A stretch of DNA of 56,777 bases. It comes from Myxococcales bacterium. GTDB taxonomy: Bacteria; Myxococcota; UBA727; VGSZ01. The notes beneath the pieces were generated by a model. The model did no database searches. It had not been told where the DNA came from and was given only the letters and a program-made list of their open reading frames with translations. Each line of letters opens with the position of its first letter. Position 1 is the first letter of the stretch. The stretch is from the NCBI GenBank assembly GCA_023248635.1, contig JAHFED010000042.1:1-56777 (forward strand), in the 5' to 3' direction. The position numbers and the translations under genes were made by a program. Shown piece after piece: positions 45,410 through 54,947 of the stretch.

Positions 45410-47767
45410 ATGCGTCCGGCCTTCCTCTTTGCTGCCGCCCTCGCCTGGGCGCTGCCCGCGCTGGCGCAAGAGGAAGACGAGGACGTGAGCCCGTCCGATC
45501 CCACCGACCTCGGCGTCGACGTCGGCGTCGTCGGCGGCGTGGGTCTGGTGCCCGTGGTGCGGGCGCGCCCGGGGCTTCCCCTCGTTGCCGCCGCTGGGGG
45601 ACACGGCGTGCTTTACGTCGTCGACGCCGCTGGAGCGCTCCGGGTGTCGAGCGATGGCGGTCGCACTTTTCTGGCCTCCCGGCGCGCGCTGCCGGCGTCA
45701 GGACCGGGTCCCTTGTTGCCCCACTTCGATGACAACGAAGACGAGAGCGACGAAGACGCCGGCGAAGACGAAGACGAAGACGGCGATGACGGCGGCGCGG
45801 ACCCTGGTGATCCCTTCTCGATGCAAGAGAACTACGGCTGGGTCGGCGAGAACGTCTATTTGGACTTCGATCGCACCTGGTTTTTTCGCCAGTCTGCCGC
45901 GGACCTCTTTGCCTTTCCCTACGGGACCACCGGCGAGGCCTATCTCGAGTTTCAGCCGGACTCGCCCGCCTTTTGGGATCCGCCCTGGGTGAGCGGCATG
46001 CCCCGCCCCGACGTGCGCTACTTCGAGCCCCGCCTCGCAGCCCCGCGCTTTGGATCATCGCCCCGACGCCCAGCCGCTGTCGACGGGCGGACCGGCGAGG
46101 GTTGGTCCGTCGTCGTCGACGCCGCCGACCGGCAGCGGGCCTTCATCAGCAACCGGGGATCGGTGGAGCGCAGCGACGACGGTGGTGCTGGCTGGTCGGT
46201 GCTCGAGGAGTGGGCCTGGGCCGACGTCGACGGCGCCCTGCTGGCGGTTTCGGGAGAGTTGGTCCTGGCGGCGGGCGGGGGCTCGCTCTTTGTGAGTCGG
46301 GATGGAGGCGCGAGCTTCGTGCAAGAGGAGTCGGTGCGCGACGTCGTTGCGGCGGCTGTGGATCCCCGGGATCCGCTGGGCTGGTGGTTGGCGACGGAGC
46401 GGGGGCTGCTGCGATCCACCGACGCGGGGCGCAGCTTCGAAATGAAGAATGCGGACATCGAGGCCTCGGCCCTGGTCGTCAACGGCGCGGGCCAGGTCTT
46501 CGTCGCGCAGGGCCGCCGCCTGCTGCACAGCAACGACGGCGGCGCCACCTTCTCCATCCTCGTCGACGTCGACGACGAGGTGGTCGCCTTGGTTTGCGAT
46601 GCCGAGAGCGTCTATGTGCTCAGTGCGGGGGCGCTGTGGCGGACGACGCCGGCGCCCGCGCCTCCCACGGCCGCCGCCTTGGCTGCATTGCGTCGGGTTC
46701 ACGCGCGCGCACCGACGCTGGCCCAGGTTCTTCAAGGTGCCCAAGGGGGGCTCTCGCCTGCGATCGAGAACCCCGCAGCAGCGATGGCGCTCTTGCCCCG
46801 CATCGACGTCGTCGGCGGCGTCATCGCCGGGGATTCCACGGCCGTGCTGGGGGCCGTTTTTCTCGACACCACCACGGCCGGAGACGGCGACTTCGTGCGC
46901 CAAACCGCCGAAGCCGTGACCGAAGATGGCAAGGGAGCGGCCTTTCGACGTCGACAACCCTCGGTGAATCCCTATGTCGCCGTCTTGCTTTCGTGGGACC
47001 TGCCGGAGCTTCTTGCTCCCAGCGATCCGGCCTCGTCTGCGGCCCGTCGGCGCCAGGCGCAGGCTGCCTTCAACGTCGTCGAGCACGAGGTCACCGACGC
47101 CTGGCACGCGCGACAACAGGCCCTGGAAGATCTCGCGCTGCTGCCCGCCGACGACGCTGCGGCCTTCTTGCAGCGGGCCCTCGACGTCGCCGAGCTCAAC
47201 GCGCGCCTCGAGGCCCTGGGTGGCTTGCCCTTTCCGGCCCTCGGCGGCGACGCGGGGCGGGCCTTGCACCGCCTGCCGGAGTCGGTGCCGGTGGGGCAGG
47301 TCGTCGACGACGCCGCCTCTCGCTGGGGGCTTGGGGCTGCGCGCTTGCGGGAATTGCGCAGCGGGGCCGGCTGGCGACCGGCGCTGCCCACGGTGCTGGT
47401 GAGCGCGAGCTTCGCTGAGTCCCACCTCGACGAAGACGACTTTCTCGATGAGGTGGGTCTGCAGCGTCCCTGGATCACCAAGAGCGCCTTCGGCCAAGCT
47501 TGGGACGTGAGCGCGCGCCTGGCCTGGGACCTGCCCCACACCCTGCGCAGCAGCGACGTCGTCGACCTGCACCGGCTCCAGTGGTTGCGCCACGATCTCG
47601 CCGCCGACGTCGGCGCCGCTTTTTTCGAGCTCAAACGCGCCCAGGCCCGTCGCAGCGACGACGACGTCGAGGGCCCTGCTGCCGACCTCGCCGTCGACGA
47701 GCTTGGTGCCCTACTCGCTGGTCTCAGCGGCCATCCCCCCTCCTTGTTGTCCCGGAGCTCGCCTTGA
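45410..47767 (+). CDS. BNR/sortilin-like propeller with repeated WDLP module, 785 aa
   Basis: A signal peptide ending ALAQ is followed by an acidic region (107-133) and a BNR-like beta-propeller with repeated SDDGG/SRDGG/STDAG motifs (about 230-410). Two copies of a module follow (about 432-610 and 627-774), each with an LxWDLP block and a long helix ending in an EL.A.L.gL.G motif. The next gene (47764) carries a third copy. The helical part resembles TolC-type coiled coils only in outline. The stop overlaps the next start (TTGA). Confidence 0.75.
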   Translation: MRPAFLFAAALAWALPALAQEEDEDVSPSDPTDLGVDVGVVGGVGLVPVVRARPGLPLVAAAGGHGVLYVVDAAGALRVSSDGGRTFLASRRALPASGPGPLLPHFDDNEDESDEDAGEDEDEDGDDGGADPGDPFSMQENYGWVGENVYLDFDRTWFFRQSAADLFAFPYGTTGEAYLEFQPDSPAFWDPPWVSGMPRPDVRYFEPRLAAPRFGSSPRRPAAVDGRTGEGWSVVVDAADRQRAFISNRGSVERSDDGGAGWSVLEEWAWADVDGALLAVSGELVLAAGGGSLFVSRDGGASFVQEESVRDVVAAAVDPRDPLGWWLATERGLLRSTDAGRSFEMKNADIEASALVVNGAGQVFVAQGRRLLHSNDGGATFSILVDVDDEVVALVCDAESVYVLSAGALWRTTPAPAPPTAAALAALRRVHARAPTLAQVLQGAQGGLSPAIENPAAAMALLPRIDVVGGVIAGDSTAVLGAVFLDTTTAGDGDFVRQTAEAVTEDGKGAAFRRRQPSVNPYVAVLLSWDLPELLAPSDPASSAARRRQAQAAFNVVEHEVTDAWHARQQALEDLALLPADDAAAFLQRALDVAELNARLEALGGLPFPALGGDAGRALHRLPESVPVGQVVDDAASRWGLGAARLRELRSGAGWRPALPTVLVSASFAESHLDEDDFLDEVGLQRPWITKSAFGQAWDVSARLAWDLPHTLRSSDVVDLHRLQWLRHDLAADVGAAFFELKRAQARRSDDDVEGPAADLAVDELGALLAGLSGHPPSLLSRSSP

Positions 47768-48417
47768 AGTCTTCTTGTTGGTCCGTCGTCGCCCTGCTCG
47801 TGATCGTGCCCGCCGCCCGCGCCGACGTCTCTGACGACGTCGCGGCTCTCAAGGCCCTCGAGCCCCCCATCGAAGCGGTGCAGGCCGCAGCCCTGCAGCA
47901 TTTTGGTGTGCATCCCGATCGGCTGGCCGGGCTCAAGACGGCGACGGCGTGGAAGGCGGCCATTCCCACTCTCGAAGTCTCAGGAGGGGCGACGGGGGCC
48001 AACATCGACGACACCACCGTCCTCGACGAATACGACCCCACCAAGCCCTGGGTCACCCGCGGGGCCACGGGCAGCGCGCTCGAGCTGCGCACCACCTTGG
48101 CCTGGGACCTGCCCCGCATCGCCTTCAATCCCGAGGAGCTCGACGTCGCTGGCCTCGCTGGTGTGCAGAAGGATGTGATCGTGCGGGTCACCCAGGTCTA
48201 CTTCGCCCGTCGGCGCGCCCAGCTCGCGCTGCTCTCGTCGCCGGCCAAAGATCCGCTCAAGCGCCTGAACCAGGAGATGCGCGTCGAGGAGCTCACGGCG
48301 GTGCTCTCGGGGCTCACCGGTGGGTGGTTCGTGCAAGAGGTCGCAAAGACCGCCGAGAAGAACAAAGCGGCGGCAGCGGCGACGACGAAGCCGAAGACGA
48401 CGGCGGTGACTCCGTGA
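47764..48417 (+). CDS. Exported WDLP-module protein, 217 aa
   Basis: The TTG at 47764 overlaps the previous stop (TTGA) and gives a signal peptide (LKSSCWSVVALLVIVPAARA). The rest is one module with WKAAIPTLEVSGG, PWVTRGATGSALELRTTLAWDLP and MRVEELTAVLSGLTGG, closely like the second module of the 785-aa protein. The paralogous domains and overlap imply a shared complex at the envelope. The function is unknown. The C-terminus is Lys/Ala/Thr-rich. Confidence 0.7.
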   Translation: MKSSCWSVVALLVIVPAARADVSDDVAALKALEPPIEAVQAAALQHFGVHPDRLAGLKTATAWKAAIPTLEVSGGATGANIDDTTVLDEYDPTKPWVTRGATGSALELRTTLAWDLPRIAFNPEELDVAGLAGVQKDVIVRVTQVYFARRRAQLALLSSPAKDPLKRLNQEMRVEELTAVLSGLTGGWFVQEVAKTAEKNKAAAAATTKPKTTAVTP

Positions 48418-49328
48418 GCGTGGCGCCGCTGTCCTGGCAGGCGGGGTCCGTCGACGTCAAGGGCGTGAAGATCGCCTACGACGTCGCCGGCGAAGACACC
48501 GCCGGCACCATGTTGCTGATCATGGGCTTGGCCACGCAGTGCATCTTCTGGCCCGACGAATTCTGCGGCGCTTTGGTCGAACGCGGTTATCGGGTGGTGC
48601 GTTTCGACAACCGCGACATCGGCTTGTCGGGCTCGGTGAACCGCGGTGTGCCCGTGCGGATCACGCGGGATTTCCTCAAGAGCAGAATACGGCTGAAGAT
48701 CGAGTCCAATTACACATTATTTGACATGGTTGGTGACACGCTGGGTCTGCTCGATCACTTGGCGATCGACAGGGCTCACGTCGTCGGCATCTCGCTGGGC
48801 GGCATCATCGGCCAAATGTTGGCGGCGGATCATCCCCGTCGGGTGCGTACTCTTTCTCTCATCATGAGTCACACCAATCACTCCCTCTTTGGTGCTCCTC
48901 ATCCACGGGTGCTTTTGGCCATGGGTCCGCCGCCGGCGCAGGCCACGCGCGAGGAGGTCATCGCCCGCAACGTGAGCCTGTTTCAAACGCTGGGCAGCCC
49001 GGCCTATCGCCGCACTGACGAGGAGCTGCGCCACGCCTTCTCCGTCGCCTACGACCGCGACCACCGCACCGACGGCATGGAGCGCCAAACGCATGCTTTG
49101 TTCGCAACGCCTTGCATCGACGAGATGTTGGGTCGCATCCGCGCGCCGACGCACGTCATGCACGGCCTCGCCGACCTCCTGGTGTTGCCCATCAACGCCA
49201 AGCGGATCGCCGGGCGCATCCCCAACGCGCGCCTGACCACCTTTGCGGGCATGGGCCACGACTTCCCGCGCGCCCTCTTGCCCCAGTGGGCCCAGCTCAT
49301 CGTCGACAACGCCGAGCGGCCGCACTGA
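48414..49328 (+). CDS. Alpha/beta hydrolase, 304 aa
   Basis: The GTG at 48414 overlaps the previous stop (GTGA). The fold shows LLIMGLATQCIFWPDEF (oxyanion loop region), FDNRDIGLSG, the nucleophile elbow VGISLGGIIGQ, the acid in HGLADLLV and the His in AGMGHDFP. It is probably an esterase or lipase-like enzyme without a signal peptide; the substrate is not known. It ends 6 bp before the convergent gene at 49335. Confidence 0.9.
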   Translation: MSVAPLSWQAGSVDVKGVKIAYDVAGEDTAGTMLLIMGLATQCIFWPDEFCGALVERGYRVVRFDNRDIGLSGSVNRGVPVRITRDFLKSRIRLKIESNYTLFDMVGDTLGLLDHLAIDRAHVVGISLGGIIGQMLAADHPRRVRTLSLIMSHTNHSLFGAPHPRVLLAMGPPPAQATREEVIARNVSLFQTLGSPAYRRTDEELRHAFSVAYDRDHRTDGMERQTHALFATPCIDEMLGRIRAPTHVMHGLADLLVLPINAKRIAGRIPNARLTTFAGMGHDFPRALLPQWAQLIVDNAERPH

Positions 49329-49334
49329 TCGCCA

Positions 49335-49970
49335 TCAGGGCTTTTTCGTCACCCTGCATTCACTGTGCGCAGATTTCAGCTTTGCGACACGCTGCGAGAC
49401 GCGTTTTGCGACAAGTTCGGCCAAGGGGCTGTCGTAGGCCGTAACCGCATAGATTGCGCGATCGCAATCCGCAATATGACTGCAGGCCACGTTTTGATTG
49501 CGCCCCAGCGTCGGCGACGAGAGCGAGGGCGCGTCCCAGATGTCGGCTTCTCTCTTGGCGAAGGAAGCGGGCCAGGGGGGCGTCGTGCTTCTCGGGCCTG
49601 CTGCCTCAAAGACGGGGCAACTGGCGAGCTCCGCGAAGTAGATGCACGGGAACTCGCTGCAGTCCGGCGCCTCGAATTGGATCGGGGAGCGCAGCTCCGT
49701 CGCTGCTTTGGTCAAGAGCGGAAGCACCCGCTCGGGTTGGGCGTTGGCGTCGACGGAGGCTGGAAAGGGCCACGGGGTTTCGAGGATGGCGTGTTCCAGC
49801 TTTGCCATCTCGCTCTGCAATTCCAGGTAGCGGGCGAGCTGTGCGCGGGCGTCCGCTTCCGCCGCGGGAGCCCTGGGGCTGGCATGACCGGTATTGCTGG
49901 ACATCACTCCCAGGAAAACAGAGGCGAAGAATGTGTGTCGGACGTACGCCTTATAGTCTGTAATGTTCAT
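49335..49970 (-). CDS. Exported hypothetical protein, 211 aa
   Basis: The ATG at 49970 has GGAGGAAT upstream. The N-terminus MNITDYKAYVRHTFFASVFLGVMS reads like a signal anchor or signal peptide, followed by a helical, Ala/Glu-rich part and a Cys-containing C-terminal half (CSEFPCIYF, ASCPVF, ACSHIADCD, ECRV) likely to form disulphides. No family is recognised. The frame continues upstream but lacks a good start there. Confidence 0.6.
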   Translation of the reverse strand: MNITDYKAYVRHTFFASVFLGVMSSNTGHASPRAPAAEADARAQLARYLELQSEMAKLEHAILETPWPFPASVDANAQPERVLPLLTKAATELRSPIQFEAPDCSEFPCIYFAELASCPVFEAAGPRSTTPPWPASFAKREADIWDAPSLSSPTLGRNQNVACSHIADCDRAIYAVTAYDSPLAELVAKRVSQRVAKLKSAHSECRVTKKP

Positions 49971-50017
49971 GATTCCTCCAATGAATTCAACCAACCATTC
50001 CACATGCGTCTCAGGGA

Positions 50018-51865
50018 TCAGTTCACAACGGTCATCGCCACCAGGCGCGACACCAGCTGACGGAGCCGGTGGGCGTCGAAGGGTTTCTCGACGACGGGGA
50101 TGCCGGCGCTCTTCAGGTATTCGGATGCCCGCGGCGTGAAGGCGCCGCCGGTCACGAAAACCATCTGGCGGGCCAGGGCGGGGGAGCGCTGGGCGAGCCA
50201 TTGGTGCAGCTCCATCCCCGTGACCCTTGGCATCATCAGATCACACAGAATGACGTCGAAGGCCTGGTCGACCTCGAGCAGCGCCCGCGCCTCTTCGCCG
50301 GAGGCCACGACAACGACGTCGTGGTCGGCGCCCAGCAGGCGCTTCACCGTCTCTCGAATTCCCCATTCGTCGTCGACGGCCAGGATGCGGCCGCGGGGCA
50401 CGGGTTCGGGCACGATGAGCGCGTCGGGGTCTGGCCGCTGCTCCCCGGCAGCAGCAGCGTCGATGGGCAGGCGGACCGTGAAGCGAGCGCCCTGGCCCGG
50501 CTCGCTCTCGGCGCGAAGATCGCCCTTGAGCTCGGCCACGATGCTGCTGCAGATCGCCAGGCCCAACCCGGCCCCACCGGCCGCAGCCTTCGTCGTGAAG
50601 AAGGGATCAAAGATGCGCGGCAGGTCGGCGGCGGCAATGCCACGTCCGGTGTCTTTGACCTCGACGAAGACGTCGGTGGCCTCGGCCCAACTGGTGATGG
50701 TGATGCGCTGCCGGTCGACGTCGCCTTCGCCGATGGCCTGGGTGGCGTTCAAAAGCAGGTTCAAGAAGAGCTGCGACAGCCGGCCCTCGGAAGCCCGCAC
50801 CAGCGGGAGCGCTCCGAAGCTTTTCACCAAGCGCGCGCGGTACTTCACCTCGCCGATGGCCATGTTGATGGCGGCTTCGATCGTCCGGTTGACGTCGACG
50901 CTGGCGCGCTCGCTCTGGTCGACGCGCGAGAAGTTGCCGAGCTCTCGGGAGAGGGCGCGAATGCGTTGGACGCTGCTCAAGGCCTCGCGCGCCCGATCGA
51001 TAACGTCGTCGAGCACGGTGGACTGCAGCATGCCCACGTTGTCACCAGCGACCTTGAGGAAGGTGCTGTCGCCCAACTCCTGCAGGATGGCGCGGCCGCA
51101 CCGCCGAGCGACATCGGCGATGCGCGGGATGTCCTGCGCCAGACTCTCGACGTTGTAGAGCACGTGGGCCAGCGGGTTGTTGATTTCATGGGCGACGCCG
51201 GCGGCGATGGTGCCCATGGTGGCGAGGCGCTCGGCCTGGGCCAGGCGCGCCCGGTGCCGGATTTCGCTCAGGCGCAGCGCCTCTTCGGCCCGTTTGCGCT
51301 CGCTGATGTCGACGAGCACCATCCGCTGGATCGCAGCGCCGTCGACGTCGACGCCGTCTTTCGCCAACAGCCGCACCCAGGTCGCCGCGATGGCCTGCCC
51401 GGGCGTAGAGCCCCCCCCGGCAGGAGCCATCGTCGACACGCGCAGCTCGCACGATGACAGGCCCCGCCGACGGTAGAGGAAGTACACGTCCTGGTCTTCG
51501 GGGGTGATGAAGCGCGTCAACGGCTGCTTCACCAAGGCGCTGCGGGCCACCCCGAACAGGTCGGCGGCGGTGAGGTTGGCCTCGAGAATGAGCCCCTGCG
51601 GGCTGAGGGTGACGTAGCCGACGGGGGCAAGGTCGTAGAGGTCGAAGTAGCGGCTGCGCGCGTCTTCCAGGGCCCCCTGGGCACGCCGCAGCTCCTCGTT
51701 CTGCATTTCGAGCTCGATCTGGTGCACGCGCAGCTCGTGCAACACCTGCCGCCCCGCCGCCGGGGTCAGGGGCTCGAGGCTCTCGGGAAGATCTGAGCGG
51801 CCGGCGCGGTCTTCGGCGCGCTCACGCAGCTCGTCGACGTCGCCCTGGGGCCCGCGTTCAGTCAT
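50018..51865 (-). CDS. PAS hybrid histidine kinase with receiver domain, 615 aa
   Basis: Domains are a PAS domain (about 70-190), HisKA (GVAHEINNPLAHVL, His226), HATPase_c (NLLLNATQAI, DTGRGI, GAGLGLAI) and a C-terminal receiver (RGRILAVDDEWG; phospho-Asp542 in CDLMMP; Lys594 in VEKPFD). There is no transmembrane segment. The ATG at 51865 overlaps the CheB-CheR gene end by 8 bases, so it is coupled to it and may phosphorylate or be regulated by it. Confidence 0.92.
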   Translation of the reverse strand: MTERGPQGDVDELRERAEDRAGRSDLPESLEPLTPAAGRQVLHELRVHQIELEMQNEELRRAQGALEDARSRYFDLYDLAPVGYVTLSPQGLILEANLTAADLFGVARSALVKQPLTRFITPEDQDVYFLYRRRGLSSCELRVSTMAPAGGGSTPGQAIAATWVRLLAKDGVDVDGAAIQRMVLVDISERKRAEEALRLSEIRHRARLAQAERLATMGTIAAGVAHEINNPLAHVLYNVESLAQDIPRIADVARRCGRAILQELGDSTFLKVAGDNVGMLQSTVLDDVIDRAREALSSVQRIRALSRELGNFSRVDQSERASVDVNRTIEAAINMAIGEVKYRARLVKSFGALPLVRASEGRLSQLFLNLLLNATQAIGEGDVDRQRITITSWAEATDVFVEVKDTGRGIAAADLPRIFDPFFTTKAAAGGAGLGLAICSSIVAELKGDLRAESEPGQGARFTVRLPIDAAAAGEQRPDPDALIVPEPVPRGRILAVDDEWGIRETVKRLLGADHDVVVVASGEEARALLEVDQAFDVILCDLMMPRVTGMELHQWLAQRSPALARQMVFVTGGAFTPRASEYLKSAGIPVVEKPFDAHRLRQLVSRLVAMTVVN

Positions 51866-54800
51866 CGGTCTGCTTCCTTTCGGCGAGCTGCCCCGGCGGT
51901 GGTGGATGACTGCTGACATGAGGCGTCAGAGCACGCGAAGAATTCACCGACAGCGCTTCGCGTGTCGATGAATTGTCTACAGCTTCATCGCCTAGCGGCG
52001 ATGAATTGATCTCGTTTGATTCCAGTTTTTGCTCGGTCGTCGCAATCGCATAGGTGCGGCCCGCTTGATCCAGCAATGCGGTCGTTGTTACCCAGATATA
52101 GAAGGTATTTCCATGTTTGTCGATCCGCTGAGACTTGTGGGGATCGACGGCTTGAGACTTTCCCAGGAGGCTCAGATTTTCGACCGCCTCCTGCTGCAGC
52201 TCCGGGGGCACGAGGTCGCGCATGTTCATCGACAACGCCTCCCGCTCGCTCCACCCATACATACGCTCGGCACCCGGATTCCAGGCGAGGATGCGGCCGT
52301 AGGAATCGTGGACCGTGATGGCGTCGCGGGCGTCACGCAGGACGACGGCCAGGCGTTGGGCCTCGCGCCCGCGCTTCGTCTCGGAGATGTCGACGAAGGT
52401 GATCACAGCCCCTTCGACGATGTTGTCTAAGGTGCGGTAGGCGCGGATTCCCAGCGAGTACCAGACGCCTGCTTTGCTTTGCACCTCGATTTCGCGCGGT
52501 GTCAGAGTGTCGAGCACCTCACGGAGATCCTCGACGAGGTGGTCATAGCCGAGCAGGTTCGACACGATGTGTGCGATGGGTCGGCCGACGTCGGTGGCGA
52601 TGAGGTTGATCACCGACGTCGCCGGCGGCGTGAAACGTTGCACACGCAGATCCTGGTCGACGAAGATGGTGCCGATGCCGGTGCCGGCCAGTAGGTTGTT
52701 CATGTCATTGTTTGCCCGCGACAACTCATGAATCTTCTGCTGCATTTCAGCGTTGACAGTGGCCAATTCTTCATTTACGGACTGCAGCTCTTCTTTGGAG
52801 GTCTCCATCTCCTCATTTGTTGATTGAAGCTCCTCATTGGTCGACTGCAGTTCTTCATTCGCCGACTTCAGCTCTTCGTTGGCGGTGGCCAGCTCTTCGC
52901 TGGTGGTCACGAGGTATTCCTCCTTGGCCCGCAGCTCGTGCTGGAGCGCCGTGATGGCATCGGTCTCGCTGATGACCCCTCGCCCCACGTCGACGGATCG
53001 AGCCCCCACTTCGTCGAGGGGCGGCTCCTCGATGGCGACGACAAAGAGCTCGACGGCGGCGGCGGCGCTGCTCACTGGACCGCTCTCGTCCGTCGGCGAC
53101 ACCGGCCGCACGCTCACATGCACCGTGGAGAAATCCCCGTTGGTCTTGACCTGCAGATGGGAGGCGCGCACGGCGACCTTGGCGGTGGCGGCCCTGAAGA
53201 GCGCCGCCGTGAGCTCCCGCTTGAGCCCTTCGCGGGCCATCTTGAGGATGTTGAGGCCGGGTTCGCCCGGCGCCGGCTCCAGGTAGCGGCCGCTGCGCCC
53301 GTGCAGGTAGAGAATGTCGCCGTTGGCGTCGACGAGGGCGGCCGTCGGGGCGTGTTGGAGCAGCGTTTTCTCCGTGAGCTCTCGCGCCGAGAGCTTGCGT
53401 TCGCCCAGGCGGACCACCGGCCGGGGCATCGTCGTCGTCAGCGGCGGGACATAGCGGGGAGCCGCCGGCAGACCGGCATCGCGGCCGGGCTTCAGCTCAA
53501 ACAACTTCGCCTGGCGATCGAGGGGCTGAAACAAATGGACAAACTCTCCAATCGTTTCAGATGTTCCCAGCAGCAAGATTCCGCCAGGATTCAATGCGTA
53601 ATGAAACATCGGAAGAAGACGTCGTTGAAGATCGGCATCGAGATAGATCAAGACGTTGCGGCAGCTGACCATGTCGAGCTTCGAGAAGGGGGGCGCTCGA
53701 ATCAGGTCGTGCTCGGAAAAGACCAGCAAATCGCGCACACCCTTGTGGATGCGCCAGGAGCTTCCGTCGGCGTCTTTCGTGAAGAAGCGCGTGAGGCGCT
53801 CGGCGGAGACGTCGGCGGCGATGCTGGCCGGGTAGACGCCGCGGCGGGCGATATCGATGGCTTGGTCGTCGATGTCGGTGCCAAAGATCTGGATCTTGAG
53901 ACCGCGCTTGGATTCCTCGTTGTGCTCGTGCAGCAAGATCGCCAGCGAGTAGGCTTCTTCGCCGGTGGAGCACCCCGGGACCCAGACCCGAATCGTGCCT
54001 CCGGCGGACTTCGCGGCGAAGAGGCGCGGGATGACCTGCCCGGAGAGGGCCGCGAAGACCTCGGGGTCGCGAAAGAAGCTGGTCACGCCAATGAGGAAAT
54101 CCCGAAAGAGCGAGTCGACCTCCGCCGGCGTCTGTTGAAGATAGCGAACATAGGCCTCCATTCGATCTATTTGATGCACTGCCATTCGTCTATCAATACG
54201 TCGAATAATTGTATTTTTCTTATACTGGGAAAAGTCCTTGCCAGTCTGGTGGCGCAGCAACACGAAGATCTTCTTCAGCAGCTCGTCGTTGTGCGCCGGC
54301 AGGGGCGACGTGGCCTTCTCACCAAAGGCGCGGGCGACGTAGGAGATGAGCTTGGCGGGCATCTCGGCTGGTGGCAGCACGAAGTCGATCAATCCCGTGG
54401 CGATGGCGCTGCGGGGCATGCCGTCGTGCTCGGTGGACTCCGGCGTCTGGGCCATGGCCATGCCGCCCTCGCCTTTGATGGCTCGAAGGCCGAGGGTGCC
54501 GTCGGTGCCCGTTCCCGAGAGCACGATGCCGATGGCCCGTTCGCGTTGGTCTTGGGCCAGCGATCGAAAGAAAAAGTCGATGGGCAGGCGCTGCCCCCGG
54601 GGCGTCGGCGGCTCGAGCAGCTGCAGTGTCCCGTCGAGAAAGGCCATGTCCCGGTTGGGGGGGATGATGTAGGCGCAGTCGGGTTGCACCCTCATGCCGT
54701 CTTCGACTTCGAACACCTTCATGCGGGTGTAGCGCCGCACCAGATCGCTCAGGATGCTCTTGTGGTCCGGCGCCAGGTGCTGGACGAAAACGAAAGCCAT

Positions 54801-54947
54801 GCCGGCGTCGCGGTCCGCAGGCATGCCCGACAAGAAGGCTTCAAAAGCGCTCAAGCCGCCCGCCGAGGCGCCGATGCCAACGACGGCAAAGCGGGCGCGC
54901 TGCTCCGTCGTCGTCTGCTGCTCCTGCTGGCCTTCCTCCGTCGACAC
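51858..54947 (-). CDS. CheB-CheR-PAS fusion, 1029 aa
   Basis: Begins at the GTG at 54947 with GGGGAGG upstream. CheB methylesterase motifs are GIGASAGG (Ser28), VQHLAPDH (His57) and GTGTDGTLG (Asp149). The CheR methyltransferase follows (about 222-490) with a CSTGEEAYSLAI SAM site and CRNVLIYLD. A long coiled coil of NEELQSTNEELQ-type repeats (about 690-790) and two PAS domains (to about 1000) complete it. No kinase domain is present; the next gene supplies one. Two palindromes (51942-52005) lie in its C-terminal tail. Confidence 0.92.
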   Translation of the reverse strand: MSTEEGQQEQQTTTEQRARFAVVGIGASAGGLSAFEAFLSGMPADRDAGMAFVFVQHLAPDHKSILSDLVRRYTRMKVFEVEDGMRVQPDCAYIIPPNRDMAFLDGTLQLLEPPTPRGQRLPIDFFFRSLAQDQRERAIGIVLSGTGTDGTLGLRAIKGEGGMAMAQTPESTEHDGMPRSAIATGLIDFVLPPAEMPAKLISYVARAFGEKATSPLPAHNDELLKKIFVLLRHQTGKDFSQYKKNTIIRRIDRRMAVHQIDRMEAYVRYLQQTPAEVDSLFRDFLIGVTSFFRDPEVFAALSGQVIPRLFAAKSAGGTIRVWVPGCSTGEEAYSLAILLHEHNEESKRGLKIQIFGTDIDDQAIDIARRGVYPASIAADVSAERLTRFFTKDADGSSWRIHKGVRDLLVFSEHDLIRAPPFSKLDMVSCRNVLIYLDADLQRRLLPMFHYALNPGGILLLGTSETIGEFVHLFQPLDRQAKLFELKPGRDAGLPAAPRYVPPLTTTMPRPVVRLGERKLSARELTEKTLLQHAPTAALVDANGDILYLHGRSGRYLEPAPGEPGLNILKMAREGLKRELTAALFRAATAKVAVRASHLQVKTNGDFSTVHVSVRPVSPTDESGPVSSAAAAVELFVVAIEEPPLDEVGARSVDVGRGVISETDAITALQHELRAKEEYLVTTSEELATANEELKSANEELQSTNEELQSTNEEMETSKEELQSVNEELATVNAEMQQKIHELSRANNDMNNLLAGTGIGTIFVDQDLRVQRFTPPATSVINLIATDVGRPIAHIVSNLLGYDHLVEDLREVLDTLTPREIEVQSKAGVWYSLGIRAYRTLDNIVEGAVITFVDISETKRGREAQRLAVVLRDARDAITVHDSYGRILAWNPGAERMYGWSEREALSMNMRDLVPPELQQEAVENLSLLGKSQAVDPHKSQRIDKHGNTFYIWVTTTALLDQAGRTYAIATTEQKLESNEINSSPLGDEAVDNSSTREALSVNSSRALTPHVSSHPPPPGQLAERKQTDD
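51942..52005. repeat. Two adjacent palindromes in cheB/cheR 3' end
   Basis: The first is ATTCACCGACA-n10-TGTCGATGAAT (51942-51973, one mismatch). The second is TTCATCGCC-tagc-GGCGATGAA (51984-52005), nearly identical to 10937-10958. Both lie in coding sequence near the gene end and are translated as part of a polar tail (about residues 981-1002). They look like inserted palindromic elements. Confidence 0.6.
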
